DNA of 64,000 bases from Bacillus sp. RO2 (GTDB lineage Bacteria; Bacillota; Bacilli; Bacillales; Bacillaceae_I), in contig NZ_JAAXCU010000041.1 of assembly GCF_012911845.1 (NCBI RefSeq), forward strand, positions 1 to 64,000, read 5' to 3'. Below are positions 7,980 to 16,592 of the stretch, piece by piece (position 1 is the first letter of the stretch; each line of letters begins with the position of its first letter). The position numbers and the translations under genes are program-made. Under the pieces are notes generated by a model. The model was not told the origin of the DNA and made no database searches. It saw nothing but the letters and a program-made list of their open reading frames with translations.

Positions 7980-9788
7980 TTACCCTACTTCCTTCTTCAA
8001 CTGACTAGTAAACAAATCATAGTAAAACCCTTCTTCTGTCAACAATTCACTGTGGGATCCTTTTTCAATGATTTCCCCTTCTTTCAGTACCAGAATCTGA
8101 TCGGCACTCTGAATGGTATTCAAGCGATGGGCGATAACAAAGCTAGTTCTTCCCTCCATCAAGCGTTGGAGCGCTTCCTGTATTTTCATCTCAGTAATAG
8201 TATCAATACTACTTGTTGCTTCATCAAGTATTAAAATGGTAGGATTTGCTAAAACCGCACGCGCAATGGACAATAACTGTTTCTGTCCTTGACTAATTCC
8301 GCTTCCATCCTGCTTCAGCTTGAAATCATATCCTCCCGGTAATTTTCTAATAAAGGAATGTGCATTGGCCATTTTTGCCGCTTCCTCTACTTCCGCGTCC
8401 GTAGCATCCAGTCTTCCGTAGCGGATATTTTCTCGAACCGTTCCTTCAAAAAGAAACGAATCCTGTAAAACGAAGGCCATATGTTTACGTAAATTCGAGC
8501 GTTTAATTCTATTGATTGGGTGACCATCTAATAAGATACTGCCACTATCGAGGTCATAGAACCTGGATATCAAATTGATGACCGTTGTCTTACCGGCACC
8601 CGTCGGACCAACAAACGCTACTGTATCCCCTGCGTCAACATGAAAACTTATGTTGCGAATAGTCATGTCATCGTCCTCATAAGAGAAGGAAGCATCACGA
8701 AATTCTACTTCACCTCTTACTGTTTCAAGTTCTATTGCCTCAGTTTCATCACTTTCTTCCTCTTGTTCATCAAGCACATCAAACACCCGCTCCGCACCTG
8801 CAACAGCAGACAACAATGTATTAAACTGGTTGGCGAGGTCGTTTAACGGACGCGTGAATTGTCTGGAGTACTCCGCGAAAATAACGATAACTCCAATGGT
8901 TATTCCCGATTGCGTGTTTAAAGCCAGTATTCCACCAACTCCCGCGATAATGGCAAAACTTAAGTTATTCAACATGTTCATAAGTTTTGGAATAAATCCG
9001 GAATAGGTCTGAGCCCAGTATGCGGACTTCTTCAGATTCAAACTTTTTTCCGTAAATTCCTCCATCACCTTGTCTTCTTGAGAGAATGTTTTCACGATTC
9101 TCTGTCCTGAGATGGTTTCTTCAATATAACCATTCAGGTCTCCAAGATTCTTTTGCGTTTGCTTGAACAATGGGCCTGTTCGGTTTGTGATCCACCTTAA
9201 ACCAAAGAACATGACTGGCACGATTATTAGTGTAATGGCTGTAAGCATTGGACTTAGATATAACATGACCGAAACTGTTCCAACCAAGGTCAAGATACTG
9301 GAGAAAATCTGAATGACAGAACTGTTTAACGTTGAACTGACATTTTCCATATCATTGGTAACACGGCTCATTAATTCACCATGCTGTCTTTTATCAAAAT
9401 AAGGAATTGGGAGCTTCTGTAAATGTTCAAACAGTTGTGTTCTCATCTTCAATACTGTATTTTGCGCAATCCCGACCATCCAATAGTTTTGTAGCCACAT
9501 GGATAGAGAATAGAACATATAAATGAATACAAGTCCTATAAGGACATTCAATAGTCCTGAAGTATTTTGTTCGACTACATAATTATCAATGGCCATTCCG
9601 ACAATAAAAGGACCCAACAGCCCTAAGGCGGAGCTAGCAACCACCATTAGCATAACGAGTATCAATAAGCCTTTATTTTCCCCTAAATATCTCCAAACTC
9701 GTTTAATGGTTCCTTTCCAATCCTTTGCTTTCGGCTTTGGATTTGCTTTACTTGCAACGGCGGCACTGCTACTTATACGCCTAGACAT
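7980..9788 (-). CDS. yfiC: ABC exporter half-transporter, YfiC-like
   Basis: The 602-aa half-transporter has six N-terminal membrane helices followed by a nucleotide-binding domain with Walker A GPTGAGKTT, signature ISQGQKQ, Walker B LILDEATSS and the H-loop IAHRL. The catalytic Glu after Walker B is present. It should pair with the upstream YfiB-like protein into a heterodimeric multidrug or lipid-type exporter. Sizes and order match B. subtilis yfiB-yfiC. The frame extends to 9809, but GGAGGTGG precedes the ATG at 9788, which overlaps the end of yfiB by 8 bp, a sign of translational coupling. The N-terminus (MSRRISSSAAVASKANPK) is basic and cytosolic. Confidence 0.88.
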   Translation of the reverse strand: MSRRISSSAAVASKANPKPKAKDWKGTIKRVWRYLGENKGLLILVMLMVVASSALGLLGPFIVGMAIDNYVVEQNTSGLLNVLIGLVFIYMFYSLSMWLQNYWMVGIAQNTVLKMRTQLFEHLQKLPIPYFDKRQHGELMSRVTNDMENVSSTLNSSVIQIFSSILTLVGTVSVMLYLSPMLTAITLIIVPVMFFGLRWITNRTGPLFKQTQKNLGDLNGYIEETISGQRIVKTFSQEDKVMEEFTEKSLNLKKSAYWAQTYSGFIPKLMNMLNNLSFAIIAGVGGILALNTQSGITIGVIVIFAEYSRQFTRPLNDLANQFNTLLSAVAGAERVFDVLDEQEEESDETEAIELETVRGEVEFRDASFSYEDDDMTIRNISFHVDAGDTVAFVGPTGAGKTTVINLISRFYDLDSGSILLDGHPINRIKRSNLRKHMAFVLQDSFLFEGTVRENIRYGRLDATDAEVEEAAKMANAHSFIRKLPGGYDFKLKQDGSGISQGQKQLLSIARAVLANPTILILDEATSSIDTITEMKIQEALQRLMEGRTSFVIAHRLNTIQSADQILVLKEGEIIEKGSHSELLTEEGFYYDLFTSQLKKEVG

Positions 9789-11511
9789 GCTCTGCCACCT
9801 CCGTTCCAAACTGAGAATGATAAATTTTCATGTAAAGTTCCGAGGTTGCCATAAGTTTCTCATGGCTTCCCTCTTCCAGTAACTTTCCGTCTTCAATCAG
9901 TAAGATTTTATCTGCTTCCATGGCCGTGCTTACCTTTTGCGTCACAATGAACATCGTGCATTGATATTTCTTAATGGCCGCAAGCAGCTTTGCTTCTGTT
10001 TTTAAGTCAAGTGCGCTTGTACTGTCATCGAGCATGAGAATCTTCGGGTTCCTCACAAGAGCCCTTGCAATGGAGAGGCGTTGTTTTTGGCCACCGGAGA
10101 GATTGACCCCTTTTTGACCAAGAACAGTCTCATATTTTTTGGGCAAGCGATCAATGGTTTCATGAATCTGTGCATCCTTCGCCACCTGAATGATTTCTTC
10201 TAATGTAGCATCCTCTTTTCCCCATGCTATATTTTCTTTAACCGTTCCTGAAAAAAGGAGCGCTTCTTGTGGCACATAGCCTATTTGTTTTCTTAGCTTT
10301 TTCAGGGACAAATCGGTGAGGTCTTTTCCGTCTACCCTGATGACTCCTTTATCGACATCGTAAAGCCTAGGTATCAATTGGAATAAGGATGATTTTCCAG
10401 CACCTGTAGCTCCCATAATGGCAACAGTCGATCCTGCATCCGCACGGAAGCTGATATCCTCGAGAACCGGTATGTCTGTGTTCGGATAGCGGAAAGATAC
10501 GGAGTCAAATTCGATTCCTCCTTGATGAAACGTAGCCTCTTTATCCACATCTACCTTATCCACTAGGTCTATTTCTTCCTCCAACACGTCCGTTATCCGG
10601 TGAGCAGAGGCTTTTGCACGGGCAAATGCCATGATGATAAAAGAAAAGATGGATAATGCACCTGTGATTCTGGTCGCATAGTTGACGATTGCAACAACCT
10701 CCCCAACTTGGGCTCCACCGTTAGTGACGCCGATGGTACCAAACCAAAGGACAGCAAGGATGCTTCCGTTCATAATTAAAAGGAGAATCGGCATAGTGAT
10801 CTCCATTAGTCGAAGTGCAGATACCGTCTGGTCCTTCAATTCTTCGCTTGCATTACCGAACCGTTTAATTTCATGCTTTTTACGGAGAAAAGCTTTAATT
10901 AAGCGGATGCCCCCAAGGTTTTCCCTCATTACATTATTCACGCCATCCAGTTTTTCCTGTACAGCTTTGAACAGCGCACCACCTTTTTTCATCACCCATA
11001 CAAGGAAAATAAAAAGTACTGGTACTCCAATGACAAGAAATAGAGCTAGCTGCCAATTGACAATCAAAGCCATAATCACGCCACCTACCACAAGAAGTGG
11101 TGCACGGAGCATGATTCGCAAGCTCATAAAGACTGTATTTTGAACTTGGATCACATCATTTGTCATTCGTGTGATGAGAGAGGAAGTCGGAAACAAGCTG
11201 AAATTCGCAAACGAAAACGACTGTATTTTTCCAAATAACCCTCTTCTAATGTCAAATCCAAAACTTTGGCTGACATGGGCGGCAAAAAAGGAGTTAGTAA
11301 CCCCTGCAGCAAAGGCGATAAAGGAGAACAGCACCATGATGCCTCCCCATTTCATCACCGCATCCAAGTCGCCTGTCAGAATTCCCTCATCAATAATTTT
11401 GGCCATTAGAAGTGGATGCAACAGTTCCACAACGAGTTCTGTCAGCATTAGGAGCAAGGCGATTGTTACGGCCAGCCTATACGGTTTTAAGTATGAAAAA
11501 ATTCTCCCCAT
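9781..11511 (-). CDS. yfiB: ABC exporter half-transporter, YfiB-like (degenerate ATPase site)
   Basis: The 576-aa protein has the same six-helix plus ATPase layout as its partner, with Walker A GATGAGKSS and a canonical LSGGQKQR signature. The residue after the Walker B aspartate is Asp instead of Glu (LMLDDSTSALD). In heterodimeric exporters of this class (BmrC/BmrD, TM287/288) one half carries such a substitution and forms the slow ATP site. Here YfiB supplies the degenerate Walker B and YfiC the intact one. It is first in the two-gene operon, GGAGGATTACG precedes the ATG, and a perfect palindrome lies 78 bp upstream of the start. Confidence 0.88.
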   Translation of the reverse strand: MGRIFSYLKPYRLAVTIALLLMLTELVVELLHPLLMAKIIDEGILTGDLDAVMKWGGIMVLFSFIAFAAGVTNSFFAAHVSQSFGFDIRRGLFGKIQSFSFANFSLFPTSSLITRMTNDVIQVQNTVFMSLRIMLRAPLLVVGGVIMALIVNWQLALFLVIGVPVLFIFLVWVMKKGGALFKAVQEKLDGVNNVMRENLGGIRLIKAFLRKKHEIKRFGNASEELKDQTVSALRLMEITMPILLLIMNGSILAVLWFGTIGVTNGGAQVGEVVAIVNYATRITGALSIFSFIIMAFARAKASAHRITDVLEEEIDLVDKVDVDKEATFHQGGIEFDSVSFRYPNTDIPVLEDISFRADAGSTVAIMGATGAGKSSLFQLIPRLYDVDKGVIRVDGKDLTDLSLKKLRKQIGYVPQEALLFSGTVKENIAWGKEDATLEEIIQVAKDAQIHETIDRLPKKYETVLGQKGVNLSGGQKQRLSIARALVRNPKILMLDDSTSALDLKTEAKLLAAIKKYQCTMFIVTQKVSTAMEADKILLIEDGKLLEEGSHEKLMATSELYMKIYHSQFGTEVAEHV

Positions 11512-11588
11512 AATACGTAATCCTCCAAACCTTTCACTCTGTTTAGTCTGCGTTGAAATGAGTAAATCTATTTTAAACGCATGTGGTA

Positions 11589-11608
11589 ATTCGTTTAGCG
11601 AAACGAAT
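11589..11608. promoter_or_regulatory. Perfect palindrome upstream of yfiBC (candidate operator)
   Basis: ATTCGTTT and AAACGAAT are separated by AGCG, giving 8-bp perfect arms. The position 78-97 bp before the yfiB start fits a repressor or MarR/TetR-type site. No regulator gene is adjacent. Confidence 0.5.
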
Positions 11609-11765
11609 ATCTTGAAATTTATATATTATCCTATTATCATACCTTTATTACTATGTTTTTTAAATAGTTTGAATTATTATTATTGGTAGGAAGTTGAAAA
11701 AATTTACTGTTTAAACTTCCTGTAGATTTTCGTTCCAGATGTTCTTTCCGCGGGACGGTGCTTGA

Positions 11766-11977
11766 GCCACTGAAAAAGTCTTTAGTTTTAGCAATTGTTT
11801 AGACGCCGCTGTGGATTTCCGCAAATGGCTTCGCTTTCCTAGGGGCTGTGCTTGAGCCTCCTCGCTTCGCTGCGGGGTCTCAAGCTACAGCTATCTCCCT
11901 CAGGAGTCTTCGCCTTTTACTCCAATCCACAGCTTGAAATTACTAATTACATGATGTTCAGTTTTTCAGTTGCTTCG
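11766..11977. repeat. MITE-like intergenic element, copy 2 (inverted)
   Basis: It runs in the opposite orientation to copy 1: GAGCCACTGAAAAA at one end and CAGTTTTTCAGT at the other, with the shared core ATTTCCGCAAATGGC...GAGCCTCCTCG. GC-rich scraps of the same family flank it (about 11745-11765 and 11978-12020), so it appears to be a nested or eroded composite. The rest of the gap between yfiB and the amidase (11512-12076) holds the palindrome and AT-rich sequence only. Confidence 0.6.
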
Positions 11978-12076
11978 CTTTGCCTGCGGTGTCTCACACC
12001 TTGCACTACAATCTACAGGAGATACTGTTTACCAAGGTAATAACATTTACCCTAAATTATAAAGGAGGTTTTTTGG

Positions 12077-13567
12077 ATGAACCACCCGAAACTCTCTGGG
12101 CTTGTAGACGATTGGTTGCCGGATGCGACGATTGAGGAGCTACAAACGGCAATGGAAAATGGCAAAGTTACTTCGAAAGATTTAGTTCTCATGTATCTTC
12201 ACCGTATCAGCAAATACGATAAAAACGGGCCAAAGTTGAACTCAGTTCTTGAAGTTAATCCTGATGCGGTTTTTATTGCCGAAGCGCTTGACTTGGAAAG
12301 AAAACAGTCTGGTGCACGCGGGCCTCTTCACGGCATACCTATTCTATTAAAAGATAATATTGATACAGGCGATATGATGCACACAAGCGCAGGTTCCCTT
12401 GCCTTGGAACATCACGTAGCAGTGGAAGATTCCGCGGTCGCAAGCCAGTTACGGAAAGCAGGAGCCGTCATCCTTGGTAAAACAAATATGACAGAATGGG
12501 CTAATTTCATGACAGAGAAAATGCCAAACGGTTACAGTTCCAGAGGTGGTCAGGTACTGAATCCATATGGACCAGGACAATTTGATGTCGGTGGATCAAG
12601 CAGTGGTTCTGGAGCAGCTATCGCAGCAGGCTTAGCAGCGGCAGCCATCGGAACTGAAACTTCCGGTTCCATCTTAAGCCCTGCAAGTTCTAATTCCATT
12701 GTTGGGATAAAACCAACTGTAGGTCTCATTAGTCGCAGAGGCATCATCCCTATTTCTTTCAGTCAGGATACCGCCGGACCCATGACTAAAACAGTTAAAG
12801 ATGCCGCCATCCTTTTGAGCGTATTGACGGAGGCTGATGAAAAAGATATTGCCACCAAGACTAATCCAACCCCAGGAATATCCTACACTTCCTTCCTATT
12901 AAAAGAAGGACTTAACGGGATGCGGATAGGAGTGGCCCGCGACCCTTATTTTACCTATTTTTCTGACGAGGAAGCCCTCCTTATGGAAGAAGCAATTGCT
13001 AGCCTTAGAGAAAAAGGTGCAGAAGTAATAGGCTCCATCGACATTCCTTTTGCAAAAGAAGAATGGGATTACCATACGCTGTTTTATGAATTCAAACCAA
13101 GTCTCAACGCTTACTTGCGCAATACCGGTGCGTCTGTAACGATTAAGAGTTTAAAAGATTTAATTGCTTTTAACGAAAAAAATTCATCTGAAATGCTTCA
13201 GCATAAGCAGACTGTCTTGGAAGAAAGCGAAACACACAGCGGTACATTAACCGAAGAAGAATATATTTCTAGTCGTGAAAAAGATCTTTATCGCTCTAGG
13301 GAAGGCGGATTAGATGCCGCCATGAAAAAACACAGACTTGATGCAATTCTTACACCTAACAACTTCGGCGCCGGTATTCCTGCTAAGGCTGGTTATCCTT
13401 CCATCACTGTTCCTGCAGGCTATACGAAAGAGGGGAAACCAGTTGGAGTGACATTTACCGCAAGGGCCTTTGAAGAGAGCACCCTCATCCAGATTGCCTA
13501 TGGCTATGAACAAGCAACAAAGCTTCGTAAAGCACCTACACTTCAAAAGACGGAGGTAAAATCATGA
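12077..13567 (+). CDS. Amidase signature-family hydrolase
   Basis: The 496-aa enzyme belongs to the amidase signature family (GatA/FAAH fold), hydrolysing C-N amide bonds with a Ser-cisSer-Lys triad. The triad can be placed: Lys92 in LLKDNID, the Ser run in VGGSSSGSG (174-178), and the nucleophile Ser198 in GTETSGSI. The sequence lacks a signal peptide. There are no gatB or gatC genes nearby, so it is a stand-alone amidase and not the tRNA amidotransferase. It overlaps the next gene by 4 bp (ATGA). A peptidase partner suggests the pair degrades amidated peptides or amides for nitrogen, which is inference. AAGGAGG precedes the ATG. Confidence 0.87.
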   Translation: MNHPKLSGLVDDWLPDATIEELQTAMENGKVTSKDLVLMYLHRISKYDKNGPKLNSVLEVNPDAVFIAEALDLERKQSGARGPLHGIPILLKDNIDTGDMMHTSAGSLALEHHVAVEDSAVASQLRKAGAVILGKTNMTEWANFMTEKMPNGYSSRGGQVLNPYGPGQFDVGGSSSGSGAAIAAGLAAAAIGTETSGSILSPASSNSIVGIKPTVGLISRRGIIPISFSQDTAGPMTKTVKDAAILLSVLTEADEKDIATKTNPTPGISYTSFLLKEGLNGMRIGVARDPYFTYFSDEEALLMEEAIASLREKGAEVIGSIDIPFAKEEWDYHTLFYEFKPSLNAYLRNTGASVTIKSLKDLIAFNEKNSSEMLQHKQTVLEESETHSGTLTEEEYISSREKDLYRSREGGLDAAMKKHRLDAILTPNNFGAGIPAKAGYPSITVPAGYTKEGKPVGVTFTARAFEESTLIQIAYGYEQATKLRKAPTLQKTEVKS

Positions 13568-14952
13568 CAACTGCAACCATCACTTCTTATTTAACAGACC
13601 ATAGGAAAAGGCATTTAGAAGAGTTAAAGGACCTATTATCTATTCCAAGTGTAAGCGCCCTACCTGCACATAATGCAGATACGTTACGAGCTGCGGAATG
13701 GATGGCAGTGTCTTTAAGAAAGCTTGGCATGGAAAATGTTTCGCTGCACCCAACAGTAGGGCACCCCATTGTATATGGTGATTGGCTACACGCAGGAGAG
13801 GACAAGCCCACTGTTTTAATATATGGGCACTATGATGTTCAGCCCGTTGACCCCCTTCACTTATGGGATACCCCGCCTTTTGAACCCGCAATCCGTGACG
13901 AGCGCATTTATGCACGTGGTGCTAGCGATGACAAAGGGCAAACCTTTATGCATATAAAAGCTTTGGAGGCCGTTCTTGCGACGACGGGAACACTTCCATT
14001 CAACTTTAAGTTCTGCATTGAAGGAGAGGAAGAAGTCGGTAGTCCTAATTTGCCAGCATTTATTGAAGAAAATAAAGAATTGCTTGCTACTGATGTAGTG
14101 GTTGTGTCAGACACATCGATGATTGAAGAAGACAAACCGACCATTTGCTATGGTCTGCGCGGGATGTGCGGATTTCAACTCGATGTAAAAGGCCCAAAAC
14201 GTGACCTTCATTCCGGTCTTTATGGTGGAGCTGTGGCAAACCCGATCCATGCAGTGGTAGAATTGCTAAGTTCTTTCCATAATGGCGATGGCGTGGTGAC
14301 AGTCGATGGATTCTATAACAAGGTTGTCCCATTGACGTCAGAAGAGAAAGCAGCTTTTGAAGAGATTGGTTTTGATGAAGCTGTGGTCAAAGAGGAAGTC
14401 GGTGTTCAAGAGTTTTATGGAGAAAAAGGATATAGCTTTTATGAACGTACATGGGTACGTCCGACACTGGAAATAAACGGCGTATACGGTGGATTCCAAG
14501 GAGATGGAATTAAAACAGTCCTTCCATCTGAAGCACATGCAAAAATAACATGCCGCCTTGTACCAGATCAGGATCCAGATGAAATTCTGGCACTTTTGCA
14601 AGAACATGTTACTATGCATAAACCTGCTGGAGTAGAGGTTACTGTTTCCCTTTTTGACAAAGGAGCGCCATTTGTGACACCATTCAATCACCCTGCCATT
14701 CAAGCGGCAAGTCGCGCTTTTGAAAAGATCTGGGAAGTCCCGACCACTTTTACCCGTGGAGGCGGCTCCTTGCCGATTGTTTCCACGTTGGATGAAGTGT
14801 TGCAAGCACCTATTGTGTTGATGGGCTTTGGACTGCCTTCTGACAATGTGCATGCACCTAATGAAAATTTTAAGCTGAAGAATTTTGATAAAGGTTTGCT
14901 GACACTATGTGCGTATTGGGAGGAGTTGGCGGTAGCGTTGAATGTGGAGTGA
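13564..14952 (+). CDS. M20 family metallo-dipeptidase
   Basis: The 462-aa protein is a di-zinc M20 peptidase of the carnosinase-like (CNDP) branch. It shows the first metal motif YGHYDVQPVDP (His89, Asp91), the RGASDDKGQ motif (118-126) bringing a bridging Asp, and EGEEEVGS (153-160) with the catalytic Glu and a zinc ligand. The middle lid/dimerisation domain contains the conserved DLHSGLYGG stretch. It probably splits dipeptides or acyl-amino acids in the cytosol. The start ATG overlaps the amidase stop, so the two are co-translated. The nearest terminator is about 185 bp downstream, inside a repeat array. Confidence 0.87.
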   Translation: MTTATITSYLTDHRKRHLEELKDLLSIPSVSALPAHNADTLRAAEWMAVSLRKLGMENVSLHPTVGHPIVYGDWLHAGEDKPTVLIYGHYDVQPVDPLHLWDTPPFEPAIRDERIYARGASDDKGQTFMHIKALEAVLATTGTLPFNFKFCIEGEEEVGSPNLPAFIEENKELLATDVVVVSDTSMIEEDKPTICYGLRGMCGFQLDVKGPKRDLHSGLYGGAVANPIHAVVELLSSFHNGDGVVTVDGFYNKVVPLTSEEKAAFEEIGFDEAVVKEEVGVQEFYGEKGYSFYERTWVRPTLEINGVYGGFQGDGIKTVLPSEAHAKITCRLVPDQDPDEILALLQEHVTMHKPAGVEVTVSLFDKGAPFVTPFNHPAIQAASRAFEKIWEVPTTFTRGGGSLPIVSTLDEVLQAPIVLMGFGLPSDNVHAPNENFKLKNFDKGLLTLCAYWEELAVALNVE

Positions 14953-15031
14953 TCGTTTAGTTTGTGATGGCCAGCAATTGCAGTGAATTTTGGTTGGTGC
15001 AACACAAATTTCTAGATCATCTTTTGATAAA

Positions 15032-15230
15032 TGTCCGAAGATTTTGCGAAGTTGACCAAAGTTTTGGGAAAGTTGACCGAAGTTTTTGCGAAGTTTTAGG
15101 AAAGTTGACCGAACGAGATTTTGAAGTGACCGAACAGCTCTCCTTTCTTGTCCGAAGGGAGAGCTTTTTTGACCAAAGCTATATAAAACAAGAAGCATAA
15201 ATGACCAAAACACCAACTTAAATGTCCGAA
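15032..15230. repeat. Nine-core helically phased TGWCCRAA array
   Basis: Octamers TGTCCGAA or TGACC(G/A)AA begin at 15032, 15053, 15074, 15106, 15127, 15149, 15170, 15202 and 15223. Spacings are 21, 21, 32, 21, 22, 21, 32 and 21 bp, all two or three helical turns. The bases between cores are mostly different. The array lies between two convergent genes and contains a terminator hairpin. The leading 80 bp and trailing 110 bp of this intergenic gap (14953-15342) show nothing else. Confidence 0.85.
15136..15170 (+). terminator. Terminator embedded in the phased array
   Basis: AGCTCTCC and GGGAGAGCT form an 8-bp stem followed by TTTTTT. The loop holds one of the TGTCCGAA cores. This is the first intrinsic terminator after the amidase-dipeptidase operon. 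Confidence 0.75.
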
Positions 15231-15342
15231 CCATTTTAAACCGTATCAAAAGCACCTATTTCCCTTAAAAAATAGGATATTCTAGAACGAAACACCGCCC
15301 TGACCTAACATCCTGCTAAGAATACACGGCGCTTACGCCTTC

Positions 15343-16452
15343 TTACTTCCGCATCCCCCTCGCATCCACCTTCCACTTCTCTAAAACACGCTCGCCTTCC
15401 ACAACCACATACTCATCAAACATATTAGCCACTGTACACGCATGATTGGGAATAATGCGCACTTTATCATTCAATCGTAATCCACAATCGCCTTTAAAAA
15501 CCGCCACTCCATGCTCCTCGGACAGCCTCTCAATTGTAAGTTCCGGATGGTCCACCACAAATCCATATCCCTTAACAGAGTCCAATCCATGTGCTCCCTT
15601 ATCCAGACACAAAGTTTTACTTCCCGCATCCAGAACAATCCTCCCCTCATACACACCTACTACGGAGGCCAAAACAGTTAACGCACATTCTGACCTGTCT
15701 GCTACTCCAAGTCCCACTTGAATGCTATCAAAAAAGACGGCGTTGCCGGGCCGTACTTCTGTAATGCCATCGACTAATCCGGAAATGCGATAAGTGGGGG
15801 TAGAACCAACGCTTCTTACCAAGATAGGAATACCTGCGTTTTCACATGCTTTCGCGCTTTTAACCACCGCATCTGCTTCAGCTAGAGCAATCCGTTCTAG
15901 CTCTTCTTCTCCTCTTGCACCATAAGAGTGACCAGCATGGGTGAAGGTTCCGCCGATTCGAAGCCGGGATAATAATATGATGGCTTTTGCAAGCTCAACA
16001 GCACTCGCTCCTGGCTCCACACCACATCGGTTTAAACCGGAATTCACTTTAATCCACACTTCTAACGTGTGCCTTGTGTTTTCCAATGCTTTTTGAAGCA
16101 ACTTCACCTGTTCCAAATTATCTACTGTAACTTTCAAATCAATTCCTAGGTTTAAAAGAGTAATTACCCGCTCTATTTTAGCGGTGTTTGAAACCGGATA
16201 TGCCACTAAAATATCCTTGATTCCTGCGGCTGCCATCACTTCTGCTTCTTCAAGTTTTGCAGTTGTAATACCTATTGCTCCATATTCAAACTGGAGTTTA
16301 GCAATTTCGACAGATTTATGCGTTTTAATATGTGGACGCAAACTCACATTATTTCTTCTCGCAAAATCGCCCATTTTGCGGATATTTTCCATTAGAATCC
16401 CCTTATCCAATAATAAGGTCGGTGTATCAAGTTCCATCCATTCCTGCTTCAT
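15343..16452 (-). CDS. PLP enzyme of the D-threonine aldolase / D-serine dehydratase-like family
   Basis: The 369-aa enzyme has the fold-type III (alanine racemase-like) barrel, with the PLP-lysine motif RPHIKTHKS (Lys43) near the N-terminus. The C-terminal domain carries IPNHACTV, whose His and Cys match the metal ligands of D-serine dehydratase and D-threonine aldolase. It probably acts on a D-hydroxy amino acid (retro-aldol cleavage or dehydration), but the substrate cannot be told from sequence. GGAGGGAG precedes the ATG. It converges on the amidase-dipeptidase operon. Confidence 0.83.
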   Translation of the reverse strand: MKQEWMELDTPTLLLDKGILMENIRKMGDFARRNNVSLRPHIKTHKSVEIAKLQFEYGAIGITTAKLEEAEVMAAAGIKDILVAYPVSNTAKIERVITLLNLGIDLKVTVDNLEQVKLLQKALENTRHTLEVWIKVNSGLNRCGVEPGASAVELAKAIILLSRLRIGGTFTHAGHSYGARGEEELERIALAEADAVVKSAKACENAGIPILVRSVGSTPTYRISGLVDGITEVRPGNAVFFDSIQVGLGVADRSECALTVLASVVGVYEGRIVLDAGSKTLCLDKGAHGLDSVKGYGFVVDHPELTIERLSEEHGVAVFKGDCGLRLNDKVRIIPNHACTVANMFDEYVVVEGERVLEKWKVDARGMRK

Positions 16453-16592
16453 TTTTTCTCCCTCCAGACCTTCTTTTCCTCACTATACCACGCCATGAGG
16501 GCCGTTCATAATTTTGATGAATGCACATTTGTAAATCAGACAATCCCATATGCATACATTGAAAGAAGTAATCTGGGCAAAGGGTGAGATGC

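Noticed and set aside
13587-15005. Several - strand frames over the dipeptidase
   Set aside because: They are antisense shadows of a gene with intact M20 metal motifs.
14964-15255. Frames on both strands translating the TGWCCRAA array (FGQLSQ- and KLTERD-like repeats)
   Set aside because: The peptide repeats only mirror the DNA repeats. No good ribosome site, and the 32- and 22-bp steps shift the codon pattern.
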